This document shows, in pieces, positions 11,293 to 21,762 of a stretch of DNA of 64,000 nucleotides; within the stretch, counting starts at the first letter, position 1; the number at the start of each line of letters is the position of its first letter. The stretch spans positions 1-64,000 of the forward strand of contig NZ_JABGCL010000010.1 in assembly GCF_019800005.1 (NCBI RefSeq), written 5' to 3'. This stretch comes from Geminicoccus harenae (lineage in GTDB: Bacteria; Pseudomonadota; Alphaproteobacteria; Geminicoccales; Geminicoccaceae). A model generated the notes under the pieces. The model had not been told where the DNA came from. It did not search any database and worked only from the letters and a program-made list of their open reading frames with translations. A program made the position numbers and the translations under genes.

Positions 11293-12228
11293 TCATGGCA
11301 GCACGATCTTCGGGAAGTGGCAGCCGACGATCCAGTTGGGCTGGTCGACGATCTCGGTGATCTTCAGGTCGGCGCAGGCGGAGCAGAGCATGTAGGCCTC
11401 GACCGGCTCGATCTTCAGGCGCTCGGCGATCAGGTCGACCATCTGGTCGAGCGCGTCGATCGCGTTCTGCATCAGGTCCGGGCCGATGCCGGTGGTGACC
11501 AGATAGCCCTTGCCGTCGATGTGCCGGCCGCGCGGGGTCGGGTTGTCGATCACCGGGAACTTCGGCGCCCGCCCTTTGACCAGCTCGAGCTGGACCACGA
11601 CGTTCATGGCGCTCTCGATCGCGGTGCCGCAGACCTCGCCGTCGCCCTGGGCGGCATGGGTGTCGCCCAGCGAGAACAGGCTGCCCTCGACCTCGACCGG
11701 GAAGGTGACGGTGCTGCCGACGCAGATGTCGGCGGTGTCCATGTTGCCGCCGACCCGGCGCGGCGGGACCACGCTGTGCGACCCGCCTTCCGCCAGGGCC
11801 TGGCCGATCACGCCGATGAAGGGCTTGATCGGCACCGAGGCACCGGCCTTGAACGGGGCCGGGGTCTTCAGGTCCGTCGCATAGTGCCAGTGGACGATCG
11901 CCGGGTCCTTGAACCGGTGCGCCAGCAGGCCGAAGCCCGGGATGTTGGCGGTCCAGCCCCAGCCCGACGGCTTCATGTCGCGCACATGCACGACCAGCGC
12001 GTCCCCGGGCTCGGCGCCTTCCACGTAGACCGGGCCGGTCGCCGGGTTGACCCCGCCGAAATCGAGACTGCCGACATCGGCCGTGGTCGAGGACGGGTTC
12101 AACTGCCCGCCGGATGCGTCGATCGTCTCGAACTCGATCGTGTCGCCGGGCCGGACCGTCAGCACGGGCCGCCGGCTGTTGTCCCAGCCGAAATGATGGT
12201 GCGCACGCTCGATGTAGTGCTCGGCCAT
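11293..12228 (-). CDS. Acetamidase/formamidase family amidohydrolase
   Basis: FmdA/AmdA family enzyme hydrolysing short-chain amides to ammonia and formate or acetate in the cytosol. 311 residues is the usual size. Family features: VRPGDTIEFETIDASGGQ near the N-terminus, NPATGPVYVEGAEPGDALVVHV, and GDTHAAQGDGEVCGTAIES, with the conserved HAAQGDGE active-site region. The start is the ATG at 12228, preceded by AGGAGG at good spacing; a longer frame to 12423 overlaps the next gene and is rejected. If the substrate is formamide, the formate could feed the fhs enzyme at the left of the window, but that link is speculative. Confidence 0.92.
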   Translation of the reverse strand: MAEHYIERAHHHFGWDNSRRPVLTVRPGDTIEFETIDASGGQLNPSSTTADVGSLDFGGVNPATGPVYVEGAEPGDALVVHVRDMKPSGWGWTANIPGFGLLAHRFKDPAIVHWHYATDLKTPAPFKAGASVPIKPFIGVIGQALAEGGSHSVVPPRRVGGNMDTADICVGSTVTFPVEVEGSLFSLGDTHAAQGDGEVCGTAIESAMNVVVQLELVKGRAPKFPVIDNPTPRGRHIDGKGYLVTTGIGPDLMQNAIDALDQMVDLIAERLKIEPVEAYMLCSACADLKITEIVDQPNWIVGCHFPKIVLP

Positions 12229-12257
12229 GGCGGCCTCCTCCCTGGCTGGCGGCGCGA

Positions 12258-12959
12258 TCAGCCGCTGCGCCGCTCGTTCTCGATAGCGAGCCAGCGGTCG
12301 CGCGCCCAGACGGCGACCGTCATGGCCTGCTGGATCAGCGGCCCGGCATCGCCCTCGGGCGGCACGGCCGCTCGCACCATACCCAGCACCTGCAGCGGGT
12401 CCAGGCTCACCGAAAGCCCGCACACCGCCCAGACCAGATCCGGCGCCGGCCTGGCCAGGGCGCAGGTGAACCCTTCCCCGTCGCGCTCAGAATGGGTGAC
12501 ACCGACCCGGTCGGTACGAAGTTCCGCAGCCAGCCTGCCGCCCAGCCGCGGCAGCGCACCCACGGCATCGCCCGGCTCCTCGAAGGCCCGCCAGATCGCG
12601 GCCGCTTCCTCGCCCTCGCCGAAGCGGAGCTCGAGCCTGGCCTCCCCGATCCCGCCCAGGGGGCGGTCGAACGCGGCAGCCGGCTCGAAGCTGGCCCGGC
12701 CGGGCGTCGCACCTTCGGGCGGGCCGCGCCCCAGTTCCGCCTGATCCAGCACGGCGAGCACGTCCCGGCCGGTAAAGGCCGGGCCGTCACCGGCAGGATC
12801 GTCGATGCCGAACGTGCCGGCCGACGCGGCGAACGGATCGATGCCGAGCGGGTCCGGGCCATCCAGGCCGGCCCCACCCACGCTCATGCCCTGGCCCCAG
12901 GCCGGCACGGCCAGGAGGAGGAGCAGCAGCATCTGCCCGATCAGTCGACACACCCGCAT
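12258..12959 (-). CDS. exported protein of unknown function
   Basis: 233 residues that I do not recognise. The N-terminus is a clear Sec signal, MRVCRLIGQMLLLLLLAVPAWG, with cleavage likely after AWG. The mature part is acidic, rich in Gly/Ala/Glu, and contains two cysteines (FTCAL and AVCGLS, 16 residues apart) that could form a disulfide in the periplasm. No membrane helix or repeat is seen beyond the signal. It lies 72 bases downstream of tolC and 29 bases upstream of the formamidase-family gene on the same strand, so it may share their transcript. Confidence 0.7.
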   Translation of the reverse strand: MRVCRLIGQMLLLLLLAVPAWGQGMSVGGAGLDGPDPLGIDPFAASAGTFGIDDPAGDGPAFTGRDVLAVLDQAELGRGPPEGATPGRASFEPAAAFDRPLGGIGEARLELRFGEGEEAAAIWRAFEEPGDAVGALPRLGGRLAAELRTDRVGVTHSERDGEGFTCALARPAPDLVWAVCGLSVSLDPLQVLGMVRAAVPPEGDAGPLIQQAMTVAVWARDRWLAIENERRSG

Positions 12960-13031
12960 GCAGGCTTTCCTCCCTCCGCCCGGCCTCCTCGCCCGGGGTT
13001 GTCCCCCCGGGTCGAGCGTCGATGGCTGCCG

Positions 13032-14378
13032 TCAGTCCAGCAGGTCGCCCAGGCCGAACAGGCGCGAGCGGTTCTCGCGGTAGTAGGCCTCGGCGTCGTA
13101 CCGCTCGACCGGCAGTTCCAGCCGGTCGGCGGTGAGCTGGCCGATCGAGGCGAGCAGCGCATAGGCCGCGATCGCCTCGTTGGCCTGGGCGCGCACCAGC
13201 TCGACCTGCGAGCCGAACAGTTCCTGCTCGGCATCGAGCACGTCGAGCACGGTCCGCGAGCCGACCTGCGCTTCCTGCTCCACGCCTTCCAGGGCGATCT
13301 GGTTGGCGCGCACCTGGGCCTGGCGCGAGCGGATGTTGGAGGTGCTGGTCTGCAGCGTTTCCCAGGCAGTGGTCACGGTCTCGGCGACACTGCGCTGGGT
13401 CGCGACCAGCTGCTCGTCGCGCTGCCGCGCCAGCTGCTTGTTCTGCCGGACCTGGGAATATTCCGCACCGCCCTGGTAGAGCGGCACGGTGACCTGCACG
13501 CCGATCGAGGCATCGCGCTGCCAGGCGAGATTGGTGCTAGGCTCGTCCGCGTAGGAGGCGCTGGCACGCAGGTCGACCTGCGGCAGCAGCCGGGAGAACG
13601 CGACATCCACGTCATCCCTGGCCGCGGCCAGCGTGTACTGGGCCGTGGCGATGTTCGGGTTGGCCGCAGCCAGCTCCTGCGCTTCCGCCTCGTTGGCCGG
13701 CAGGGCGGCGGGACGGCCCGGCTGGTCGACCTTCTCCGGCTCCTGGGCGATGATCCGCCGGAAGGTGGCGATCGAGTTGGCCAGCAGGCCTTCCGCCTCG
13801 ACCCGCGAGGCCTCGGCAGCGGCCAGGCGCGCCTCGGCCTGGGCGACGTCGGTGCGGGCGACCTCGCCCACGTTGAAGCGGTCGCGGGTCGCCTGGAGCT
13901 GGCGCTGGAGCCGCTTCTCGTTGTTGATCGCCAGATCCAGCACCGAGCGGTCGCGCCACACACCGGCATAGGCCTGGACCGCGTCGTAGAGCACCTGCTG
14001 CTCGGCCACGATCAGGTTGGCGCGGTTGGCGCGGACGGTGTTCTCCGAGGCGCGCAGGTTCGCATCCAGCCCGCCACCCCGGTAGAGCGGCTGGGTGACG
14101 CTCAGCCCGATCGCGGAGGAATCCAGCGTGGCGTCGCCCTGGCTGGTGTCCAGATCGATGATGTCGTAGCTCGCCGTGGCGCCGACCTGCGGCCGGTAGC
14201 CGGACAGCGCCTGGGAAACCAGCTCGTCCGTGGCACGCAACTGGGCACGCGCGGCCCCCAGATCCGGGTTGGTCCGGTACGCATTGGCCAGGGCTTCCTG
14301 CAGGGTCTGCGCCTGCGCCGTACCTGCGGCGAGGGCCCCCAGCGCCGAGGCGAGGACAAGAAGACCCTTCAACCGCAT
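13032..14378 (-). CDS. tolC: TolC-family outer-membrane channel
   Basis: Outer-membrane channel-tunnel protein of the TolC type used with type I secretion and RND pumps. The signal peptide MRLKGLLVLASALGALAAGTAQA ends in a clean AQA site, so this is not a lipoprotein, unlike the NodT homologue at 6018-7442. Landmarks: TLQEALANAYRTNPDLGAARAQLRATDE at the start, and the internal repeat starting near AAANPNIATAQYTLAAARDDVDVA. EQELFGSQVELVRAQANEA near the end is the usual helix. 448 residues is normal. GGGAGA precedes the ATG. It is transcribed divergently from dinB. No cognate inner-membrane partner is adjacent. Confidence 0.93.
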   Translation of the reverse strand: MRLKGLLVLASALGALAAGTAQAQTLQEALANAYRTNPDLGAARAQLRATDELVSQALSGYRPQVGATASYDIIDLDTSQGDATLDSSAIGLSVTQPLYRGGGLDANLRASENTVRANRANLIVAEQQVLYDAVQAYAGVWRDRSVLDLAINNEKRLQRQLQATRDRFNVGEVARTDVAQAEARLAAAEASRVEAEGLLANSIATFRRIIAQEPEKVDQPGRPAALPANEAEAQELAAANPNIATAQYTLAAARDDVDVAFSRLLPQVDLRASASYADEPSTNLAWQRDASIGVQVTVPLYQGGAEYSQVRQNKQLARQRDEQLVATQRSVAETVTTAWETLQTSTSNIRSRQAQVRANQIALEGVEQEAQVGSRTVLDVLDAEQELFGSQVELVRAQANEAIAAYALLASIGQLTADRLELPVERYDAEAYYRENRSRLFGLGDLLD

Positions 14379-14476
14379 GCCGATCTCCCGTTGCGCGCGC
14401 CCATCGGCGGCGATCCTGCTGGGACCGCCGTTACAACTTTGCCAGAGTGATCGCCACCCGCGGCCGCGGCAAGCAT

Positions 14477-14516
14477 GGACACTATGTCCGATCCGCTACA
14501 CTCGGCCGCCGTGTAG
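14477..14516. promoter_or_regulatory. two short dyads in the tolC/dinB divergent promoter region
   Basis: GGACA-CTA-TGTCC (14477-14489) and CTACAC-nine bases-GTGTAG (14496-14516) are perfect inverted repeats lying side by side in the 141-base gap between tolC and dinB. They could be operators for either gene. No LexA-type GTTC-N7-GTTC site was found for dinB. Confidence 0.3.
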
Positions 14517-14519
14517 GGA

Positions 14520-15638
14520 ATGCCACATGATGCGGAGCCGGCGGAGGTGAGCAGGCGCGCCATCGTCCATGTCGACATGGACGCGTTCTATGCGTCGGTG
14601 GAGCAGCGCGACGACCCGGCACTGCGGGGCCGGCCGGTGGCGGTGGGCGGGCGCGAGGGGCGCGGCGTGGTGGCGGCCGCCAGCTACGAGGCCCGGGCCT
14701 TCGGGGTGCGCTCGGCCATGCCGGCCCACGAGGCGCTGCGCCGCTGCCCGGAGCTGCGCTTCGTGCGGCCACGCTTCGACGTGTATCGCGAGGTGAGCGG
14801 GCAGATCCGCACGATCTTCCGCCGCTTCACCCTGCTGGTCGAGCCGCTCTCGCTGGACGAGGCCTATCTGGACGTGACCCGCCCGATGGACGGGCCGGCC
14901 GACCCGGTGGCGCTGGCCCGCCTGATCAAGGAACTGATCCTGGCGGAAACCGGGCTCACCGCCTCGGCCGGTGTGTCGTTCAACAAGTTCCTGGCGAAGA
15001 CCGCGTCCGGCATGAACAAGCCGGACGGGCTGACCGTGATCGCCGAGGCCGACGTCGCACCCTTGCTGGCAAGGCTGGCCGTCGAGGAGTTCCATGGCGT
15101 GGGGCCGCGCACCGCCGAAAAGCTGCGCGCGGTGGGGATCGCGTCCGGCGCCGACCTGCGCGCCACCTCCGAGGCCTGGCTGGTGCGCCGGTTCGGCCGC
15201 CACGGCGCCTGGCTCGCCCGCATCGCCCAGGGCCTGGACGACCGGCCGGTGGAGCCCGACCGGCCGCGGCGCTCGGTGTCGGTGGAGCAGACCTTCCCGC
15301 GCGACTTGGTCGATCCCGCAGCCCTGCTGGCGGAGCTCCGTGCACTCACCGAGAATCTCAACCGCAGGTTAGCCAGCACCGGCTTTCGCGGCCGCTCGGT
15401 CGTGCTCAAGATCCGCACGGCCGACTTCGTCACCAGGACCCGCACCACCACGCCACGACCTTTTCCCCAGGATGTCGAAAATATGTGGAAAATCGCGGCC
15501 GGGCTGCTGGAACGACCCAAGCTGCCGCGAGACCCGGTGCGGCTTCTGGGCTTGGGTGTCAGCGATGGCGGCGACGATGCCGATCCCCGCCAGCTCGACC
15601 TGTTCGGCCGTTCCCGGCCGGATTCTCCTCAGGGATAG
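14520..15638 (+). CDS. dinB: DNA polymerase IV (Y family)
   Basis: Translesion DNA polymerase. The catalytic acids are visible: IVHVDMDAFYASVE (first Asp pair), and SLDEAYLDVT with the SxDE motif. The thumb/HhH region VEEFHGVGPRTAEKLRAVGI and the little-finger domain follow (SVSVEQTFPRD), ending with RLLGLGVSDGGD and a C-terminal LDLFGRS that resembles a beta-clamp-binding peptide. 372 residues. Start uncertain: ATG at 14520 (used here) or GTG at 14547, nine codons later; neither has a well-spaced ribosome-binding site. The 3' end overlaps the opposite-strand gene by ten bases. Confidence 0.93.
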   Translation: MPHDAEPAEVSRRAIVHVDMDAFYASVEQRDDPALRGRPVAVGGREGRGVVAAASYEARAFGVRSAMPAHEALRRCPELRFVRPRFDVYREVSGQIRTIFRRFTLLVEPLSLDEAYLDVTRPMDGPADPVALARLIKELILAETGLTASAGVSFNKFLAKTASGMNKPDGLTVIAEADVAPLLARLAVEEFHGVGPRTAEKLRAVGIASGADLRATSEAWLVRRFGRHGAWLARIAQGLDDRPVEPDRPRRSVSVEQTFPRDLVDPAALLAELRALTENLNRRLASTGFRGRSVVLKIRTADFVTRTRTTTPRPFPQDVENMWKIAAGLLERPKLPRDPVRLLGLGVSDGGDDADPRQLDLFGRSRPDSPQG

Positions 15639-16369
15639 GCACAGTCCTGCATCACCGCCTCGATGCCGGGGCTTTTCGCGCCAAGCGCGAAGGTGAAGTG
15701 GTACTCGCGGTTCCCGTCGACCACCGAATGTCCCTGCGGCAGCACGCCCTTGACCAGTTCCAGGTTGCCGCCGATCCGCAGGAGCCGGATCTCCACGGGC
15801 TTGGCCGGGTCGAACCCATCGCCCGGCGTGCCGTCCGGCTGCGTCACCGGCGATGCGGTGGCGCTGACCGTGATGCGGTTGTCGAGAAAGGCCACAGTCT
15901 GCAGCGGGCTGACGTCGCTCGGCAGGCGCGGCAGGAAGCGGCGGCGCTCGACGCCGTCGCGGCATTGCCGCTCGGCCCGGGCCTGGCCGACGACGAAGCG
16001 CAGCCGCTCGATGGGAACGCCGTCCGCTACCCGCGTGCGCAGCAGGTCGACCAGGGCGCCGAACTCGCCGCGAGGAACGCGTTCCTCCAGTTCCCGGATC
16101 GTCCGGTGGGCGGCGGCCAGGGCATCGGCCTGGCGCTGCTCCGCCTGGGCATGACGCAGCCCGGCCTGCCGGCTGCGTTCGTCCAGCTCGAGGAGGCGCG
16201 CATCGAGTGCCTGCACCAGCGCCTCACCCTTGGCGCCGCCCGCCTCCAGGCCGAACCAGAAGGCCAGGGCCAGGACCAAGAGCCCCGTCCCCGGCAGCAG
16301 GACCCAGCGAAACCACTGCGGCCGGCGGCGCAGCCGGTGGCTGCTCACCGGCAGCCTCGCCGGTGGCAC
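15629..16369 (-). CDS. membrane-anchored coiled-coil protein, DUF6776-like
   Basis: 246 residues with a basic N-terminal tail, one transmembrane helix (about residues 22-44, WVLLPGTGLLVLALAFWFGLE) and a long charged helix (residues ~48-100) likely to form a coiled coil, followed by a C-terminal beta-rich domain (RLRFVVGQARAERQC ... VEIRLLRIGGNLELVKGV). This plan resembles the DUF6776 group seen in other proteobacteria; function unknown. The bulk would be periplasmic. It lies three bases downstream of the PDRP-type kinase gene on the same strand, suggesting co-transcription, and it overlaps dinB by ten bases tail to tail. Confidence 0.7.
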   Translation of the reverse strand: MPPARLPVSSHRLRRRPQWFRWVLLPGTGLLVLALAFWFGLEAGGAKGEALVQALDARLLELDERSRQAGLRHAQAEQRQADALAAAHRTIRELEERVPRGEFGALVDLLRTRVADGVPIERLRFVVGQARAERQCRDGVERRRFLPRLPSDVSPLQTVAFLDNRITVSATASPVTQPDGTPGDGFDPAKPVEIRLLRIGGNLELVKGVLPQGHSVVDGNREYHFTFALGAKSPGIEAVMQDCAYP

Positions 16370-16372
16370 TGC

Positions 16373-17260
16373 TCACTCATCGTCCTGCAGCCAGTCGGCA
16401 GCGGCGATCGAGCTCCTGGGCCCGGTCACCAGCGCCGGGTCGCGCCTAGCCTGCAGGAGCTGCAGCACCGCGGCGGCGGTCTCTTCCACCGAGCGGCGGG
16501 TCACGTCGATCTCGGGCCAGCCGAACTTGCGGAACATCCGCCTGGCCATCACCAGCTCCTCGCGGACCCGGTCCGCCTCGGCATAGTCGCCGCCGAACTG
16601 CCCCTCGTCCCCGACGCCCATGTGCTTTTGCCGGTTGCGCCGGATCGAGGTCAGGTGCTCGGCATTGATGGTGAGGCCGACGATGAGCGGCCGCTTCAGC
16701 TTCTCCAGGTAGCGCAGCTGCGGCATGTCCGGGACGATCGGGACATTGGCCGCCTTGATGCCGCGATTGGCGAGATAGACGCAGGTCGGCGTCTTGGAGG
16801 TGCGTGACACCCCGACCAGCACCACGTCGGCCTCGTCCAGCCGCTCGGGCGCCTGGCCGTCGTCGTGGCGCATCGCGAAGTCCATGGCGGCGATGCGCGA
16901 GAAGTAGCCCGCGTCCATCTCGTGCTGCTTGCCGATCTTCGGCATGCCCGACGAGCCCACCATCTGGGTGAGCGCATTCATCACCACGTCCAGGACCGGG
17001 ACGCAGGGCACGTCCATCTGGGCGCAGCGCTCCTGCAGGATCTGGCGCAGGTCCGGCGAGATCAGGGTGAAGATCACCATCCCGGGCATCATGCCGATGA
17101 TGGAGAGCACCTTCTCGAGCTGGGCGCGGGTCCGGACGAAGAACCAGACATGCTCGACCGGGACCACGTCCTCGAACTGGGACACGGCGGCGCGCGCCAC
17201 GGTCGTGACCGTCTCGCCCGTACTGTCCGAGATCAGGTGCAGGTGCAGCCGCAAGGTCAT
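16373..17260 (-). CDS. Pyruvate, phosphate dikinase regulatory protein (kinase/pyrophosphorylase)
   Basis: DUF299-family bifunctional enzyme that phosphorylates a catalytic-loop threonine of pyruvate phosphate dikinase (or PEP synthase) using ADP, and removes it by phosphorolysis. Shows the family start LHLHLISDSTGETVTTVARA and the P-loop GVSRTSKTPT at residues ~150-159. Start at ATG 17260 gives 295 residues; the frame remains open to 17425, but that part lies in the presumed origin region. This is the RP001/CC_0001-type gene that flanks the replication origin in Rickettsia and Caulobacter. No PPDK or PEP synthase gene is in the window, so the target cannot be named. Confidence 0.92.
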   Translation of the reverse strand: MTLRLHLHLISDSTGETVTTVARAAVSQFEDVVPVEHVWFFVRTRAQLEKVLSIIGMMPGMVIFTLISPDLRQILQERCAQMDVPCVPVLDVVMNALTQMVGSSGMPKIGKQHEMDAGYFSRIAAMDFAMRHDDGQAPERLDEADVVLVGVSRTSKTPTCVYLANRGIKAANVPIVPDMPQLRYLEKLKRPLIVGLTINAEHLTSIRRNRQKHMGVGDEGQFGGDYAEADRVREELVMARRMFRKFGWPEIDVTRRSVEETAAAVLQLLQARRDPALVTGPRSSIAAADWLQDDE

Positions 17261-17686
17261 CGTCCCGTCCGCTGGCCCCGGCACGCCATCGGAGCTGTGG
17301 ATGAATGGTGGACAATTCCATGCTTGCGGGACGGGCCGCCGAACCGTCCGCATCTCAGCCTGTCCATCCACCCGTCTCCCGATATTCGACACCCATGGGG
17401 AAAGCTTCGACGACCGACGATGCACGCAGGGACGATAGCGTCGGACAATCCCCCACTTCCACCGAATCCTTATCCCCCGGGCAAGGTGCGGAATAAACTG
17501 GCCTTTTTACGGATGTTCCAGCATTTGTACCCAGGACGCGGCGCCCGGCTGGAGGCTGGGCAGACGGCAGGGAGATCCGGGGGACCGTCTGGCAATCCCG
17601 GCTCAGGCCCTCCCTACAACCACCACTGCAACCTGTTCTTCTCCATTCGATTCGCAAAAGAACAGATTCTTAGGAACTGTTGACCT
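17261..17686. other. candidate chromosomal replication origin (oriC)
   Basis: A 426-base divergent gap between the PDRP-type kinase gene and hemE, the position of the Caulobacter origin Cori. Sites resembling the DnaA box TTATCCACA: 17296-17304 (TGTGGATGA; one mismatch on the minus strand), 17686-17694 (TGTGGACAA; one mismatch, overlapping the hemE start codon) and 17470-17478 (TTATCCCCC; two mismatches). A-T-richer patches lie at about 17490-17530 and 17641-17683. No CtrA full site (TTAA-N7-TTAA) was found. Position is strong evidence; the box set is modest. Confidence 0.7.
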
Positions 17687-18748
17687 GTGGACAAATCCGG
17701 CTCGCCGATCCGTTCGGCTGACAAGCTGCTGATCCGGTCTCTCAAGGGTCAGCCGGCGGCACGCCCGCCGTTCTGGCTGATGCGCCAGGCGGGGCGCTAT
17801 CTCCCCGAGTATCGCGAGATACGCAAAGAGGTGCCGGACTTTTTCTCCTTATGCTATAACCCGGACCTTGCGGTGGAGGTGACCCTCCAGCCGATCCGGC
17901 GGTTCGGCATGGACGCGGCCATCCTGTTCTCCGACATCCTGGTGGTGCCGGACGCATTGGGCGTGCCGGTCACCTTCGCCCAGGGAGAGGGGCCGGTGCT
18001 GACGCCGGTCAGGACCGTTGAGGCCCTGGCGCGGCTCAGCATGGATCAGTTGCACGAGCGCCTGACTCCGGTTTATGCGACGCTCAGCCGGCTCAGGCAG
18101 GAGCTGCCGCCGGAGACGGCGCTCATCGGCTTTGCCGGCGCGCCCTGGACGCTCGCGGCCTATGTGGTCGAAGGCGGCGGCTCGAAGGACTTTGCGGCCG
18201 CGCGTACGCTGGCCCGCTGCGAGCCGGAGCTGTTCGGCCGGCTGATCGAGCTGCTGACCGACGCGGTGATCGCCTTTCTCGACCGGCAGGTGCAGGCCGG
18301 TGCGGAGGTCCTGCAGCTGTTCGACAGCTGGGCCGGCGCCCTGCCGCCCGACCAGCTCGAGCTATGGGCGGTCCGGCCGGTGCAGCGGATCGTGGCGGAG
18401 CTCAAGGTCCGGCACCCCGACATCCCGGTGATCCATTTCCCGCGCGGCGTCGGCCTGGCGCTGCCCGAGGTGGCGGCCAGGGTGAGGGCCAATGGGCTCA
18501 GCCTCGACACGAGCGTGCCGATGGCCGAAGCGGTCCGGCTCCTGCCGCGCGACCTGTGCCTCCAGGGCAATCTCGACCCGGTCGACCTGGTGGCCGGCGG
18601 CGAGGGCATGCTGGCGCGGCTGGCGGCGCTGGCCAAGGCCAACCAGGGCCGGCCCTGGATCTTCAACCTCGGCCACGGCGTGCTGCAGCAGACCGATCCC
18701 GGCGAGGTGCAGCGGCTGGCCGACGCAGTGCGCGCGCTGCACGTCTAA
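17687..18748 (+). CDS. hemE: Uroporphyrinogen decarboxylase
   Basis: Decarboxylates the four acetate side chains of uroporphyrinogen III to give coproporphyrinogen III in cytosolic haem synthesis. 353 residues, normal length. Signatures: PPFWLMRQAGRYLPEYR near residue 26 (substrate-binding Arg residues), GFAGAPWTLAAYVVEG in the middle and FNLGHGVLQQTDPG near the end. The start is GTG (17687) with TTAGGAA ~10 bases upstream; this codon lies inside a DnaA-box-like 9-mer, as if initiation of replication and hemE expression were linked. HemJ follows downstream, so two haem genes are adjacent. Confidence 0.96.
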   Translation: MDKSGSPIRSADKLLIRSLKGQPAARPPFWLMRQAGRYLPEYREIRKEVPDFFSLCYNPDLAVEVTLQPIRRFGMDAAILFSDILVVPDALGVPVTFAQGEGPVLTPVRTVEALARLSMDQLHERLTPVYATLSRLRQELPPETALIGFAGAPWTLAAYVVEGGGSKDFAAARTLARCEPELFGRLIELLTDAVIAFLDRQVQAGAEVLQLFDSWAGALPPDQLELWAVRPVQRIVAELKVRHPDIPVIHFPRGVGLALPEVAARVRANGLSLDTSVPMAEAVRLLPRDLCLQGNLDPVDLVAGGEGMLARLAALAKANQGRPWIFNLGHGVLQQTDPGEVQRLADAVRALHV

Positions 18749-18791
18749 TATCGCTGTCAGACTTGAAATCCTCGCCGCGATGGGCCATTGA

Positions 18792-18820
18792 TCAGGGGCG
18801 GCACCCTTGCCGTCCCCTGA
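18792..18820. terminator. strong hairpin between hemE and hemJ
   Basis: TCAGGGGCGGCA, a four-base loop, then TGCCGTCCCCTGA: a 12-pair stem with one bulged base. No T tract follows (AAAACTT), so it is not a standard intrinsic terminator. It may limit read-through from hemE, protect the hemE mRNA 3' end, or act as an attenuator before hemJ/rho. Confidence 0.4.
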
Positions 18821-18905
18821 AAACTTCCCGCTTCATCGACGTTCGCCAGGCTCCCATGATGGAGCCCGACAGGATCGTACGATCGGAAGCGCACGCGAGG
18901 TCCGG

Positions 18906-19337
18906 TTGAGCGACTGGTCGCTCTGGCTGAAATCCCTGCACATCATGGCATTCGCCGCCTGGATGGCGGCGATGTGGTATCTGCCGCGCCTGATGGTGTA
19001 CCATGTCGACAAGGTCATCGGCGGTGATTCGTCGGAGACTTTCAAGATCATGGAGCGGCGGCTCCTGAAGGGGATCGCCACCCCTGCCATGATTCTCACC
19101 TTCGTGTTCGGGATCTGGCTCGCGATCGTGCAGAACCAGTTCTCCGATGGCTGGCTGCACGCGAAGCTCCTCCTGGTGCTGCTGCTCGCCGGCTGCCACG
19201 GCTTCCTGGCCGGCCAGGTCCGGAAGCTGGCGCGGGACGAGCGGCCCAGGCCGGCCGGCTTCTACCGGATGATCAACGAGGTTCCGACCCTGCTGTTCGT
19301 CGGGATCGTTCTCCTGGTGATCCTCAAGCCCTTCTGA
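18906..19337 (+). CDS. hemJ: Protoporphyrinogen IX oxidase, HemJ type
   Basis: Integral membrane enzyme oxidising protoporphyrinogen IX to protoporphyrin IX, the penultimate haem step. The start is TTG at 18906, five bases after GAGG, giving 143 residues, the normal HemJ size; the frame is open to 18807 but the upstream part overlaps the hairpin and lacks family character. The conserved histidine lies in WLKSLHIMAFAAWMAAMWYLPRL, and a second conserved segment is LKGIATPAMILTFVFGIWL. Four membrane segments are visible, the last ending VPTLLFVGIVLLVILKPF. It sits between hemE and rho; HemJ in this position is common in Alphaproteobacteria. Confidence 0.9.
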   Translation: MSDWSLWLKSLHIMAFAAWMAAMWYLPRLMVYHVDKVIGGDSSETFKIMERRLLKGIATPAMILTFVFGIWLAIVQNQFSDGWLHAKLLLVLLLAGCHGFLAGQVRKLARDERPRPAGFYRMINEVPTLLFVGIVLLVILKPF

Positions 19338-19367
19338 TCTCTCGAGTTCTTTTCCGCGAGAACCATC

Positions 19368-21413
<2,046 letters not shown>

Positions 21414-21434
21414 TCCGGCGGGTCCCGCTTCGGC

Positions 21435-21761
21435 TCAGGCCGGGCGGGGCCCGAACAGGATCAAGGCTGCGCCCAGCAGGCAGACCAGCGTGCCGGCCAG
21501 ATCCCAGCGATCCGGGCGCACCCCCTCGGCTGCCCAGAGCCAGAACAGGCTCGCGAGGATGTAGATGCCGCCATAGGCCGCAAAGGCGCGTCCCGCGGCA
21601 TCTGCCGGGCTCAGCGTCAGGAGCCAGGCGAATAAAGCGAGACTGGCCATGCCGGGCACCAGCCAGAGGGCGGAGCGGCCCAGGCGCAGCCAGGCCCAGA
21701 ACGCGAAGCAGCCGGCGATCTCGGCCAGGGCAGCGCCGAGATAGATCGGCAGAACCGACAT
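21435..21761 (-). CDS. ynfA: UPF0060 (YnfA) small membrane protein
   Basis: 108 residues with four predicted membrane helices, matching the YnfA/UPF0060 family, which is related to small multidrug-resistance proteins. Recognisable segments: [17 protein letters not shown] and [20 protein letters not shown], the latter being the family signature. Transport function is suggested for some members but not settled. It is downstream of, and one base from, the UbiH-type hydroxylase gene, so they are probably co-transcribed; it converges on rho with a 21-base gap. Confidence 0.9.
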   Translation of the reverse strand: MSVLPIYLGAALAEIAGCFAFWAWLRLGRSALWLVPGMASLALFAWLLTLSPADAAGRAFAAYGGIYILASLFWLWAAEGVRPDRWDLAGTLVCLLGAALILFGPRPA

Positions 21762-21762
21762 C

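Noticed and set aside
17261..17425. longer version of the PDRP-type protein starting at 17425
   Set aside because: Family homology begins with MTLRLHLHLISDS at 17260; the extra residues resemble translated intergenic DNA.
17261..17686. CtrA sites and IHF site in the origin gap
   Set aside because: No TTAA-N7-TTAA and no convincing IHF consensus were seen; Caulobacter-like CtrA control cannot be claimed.
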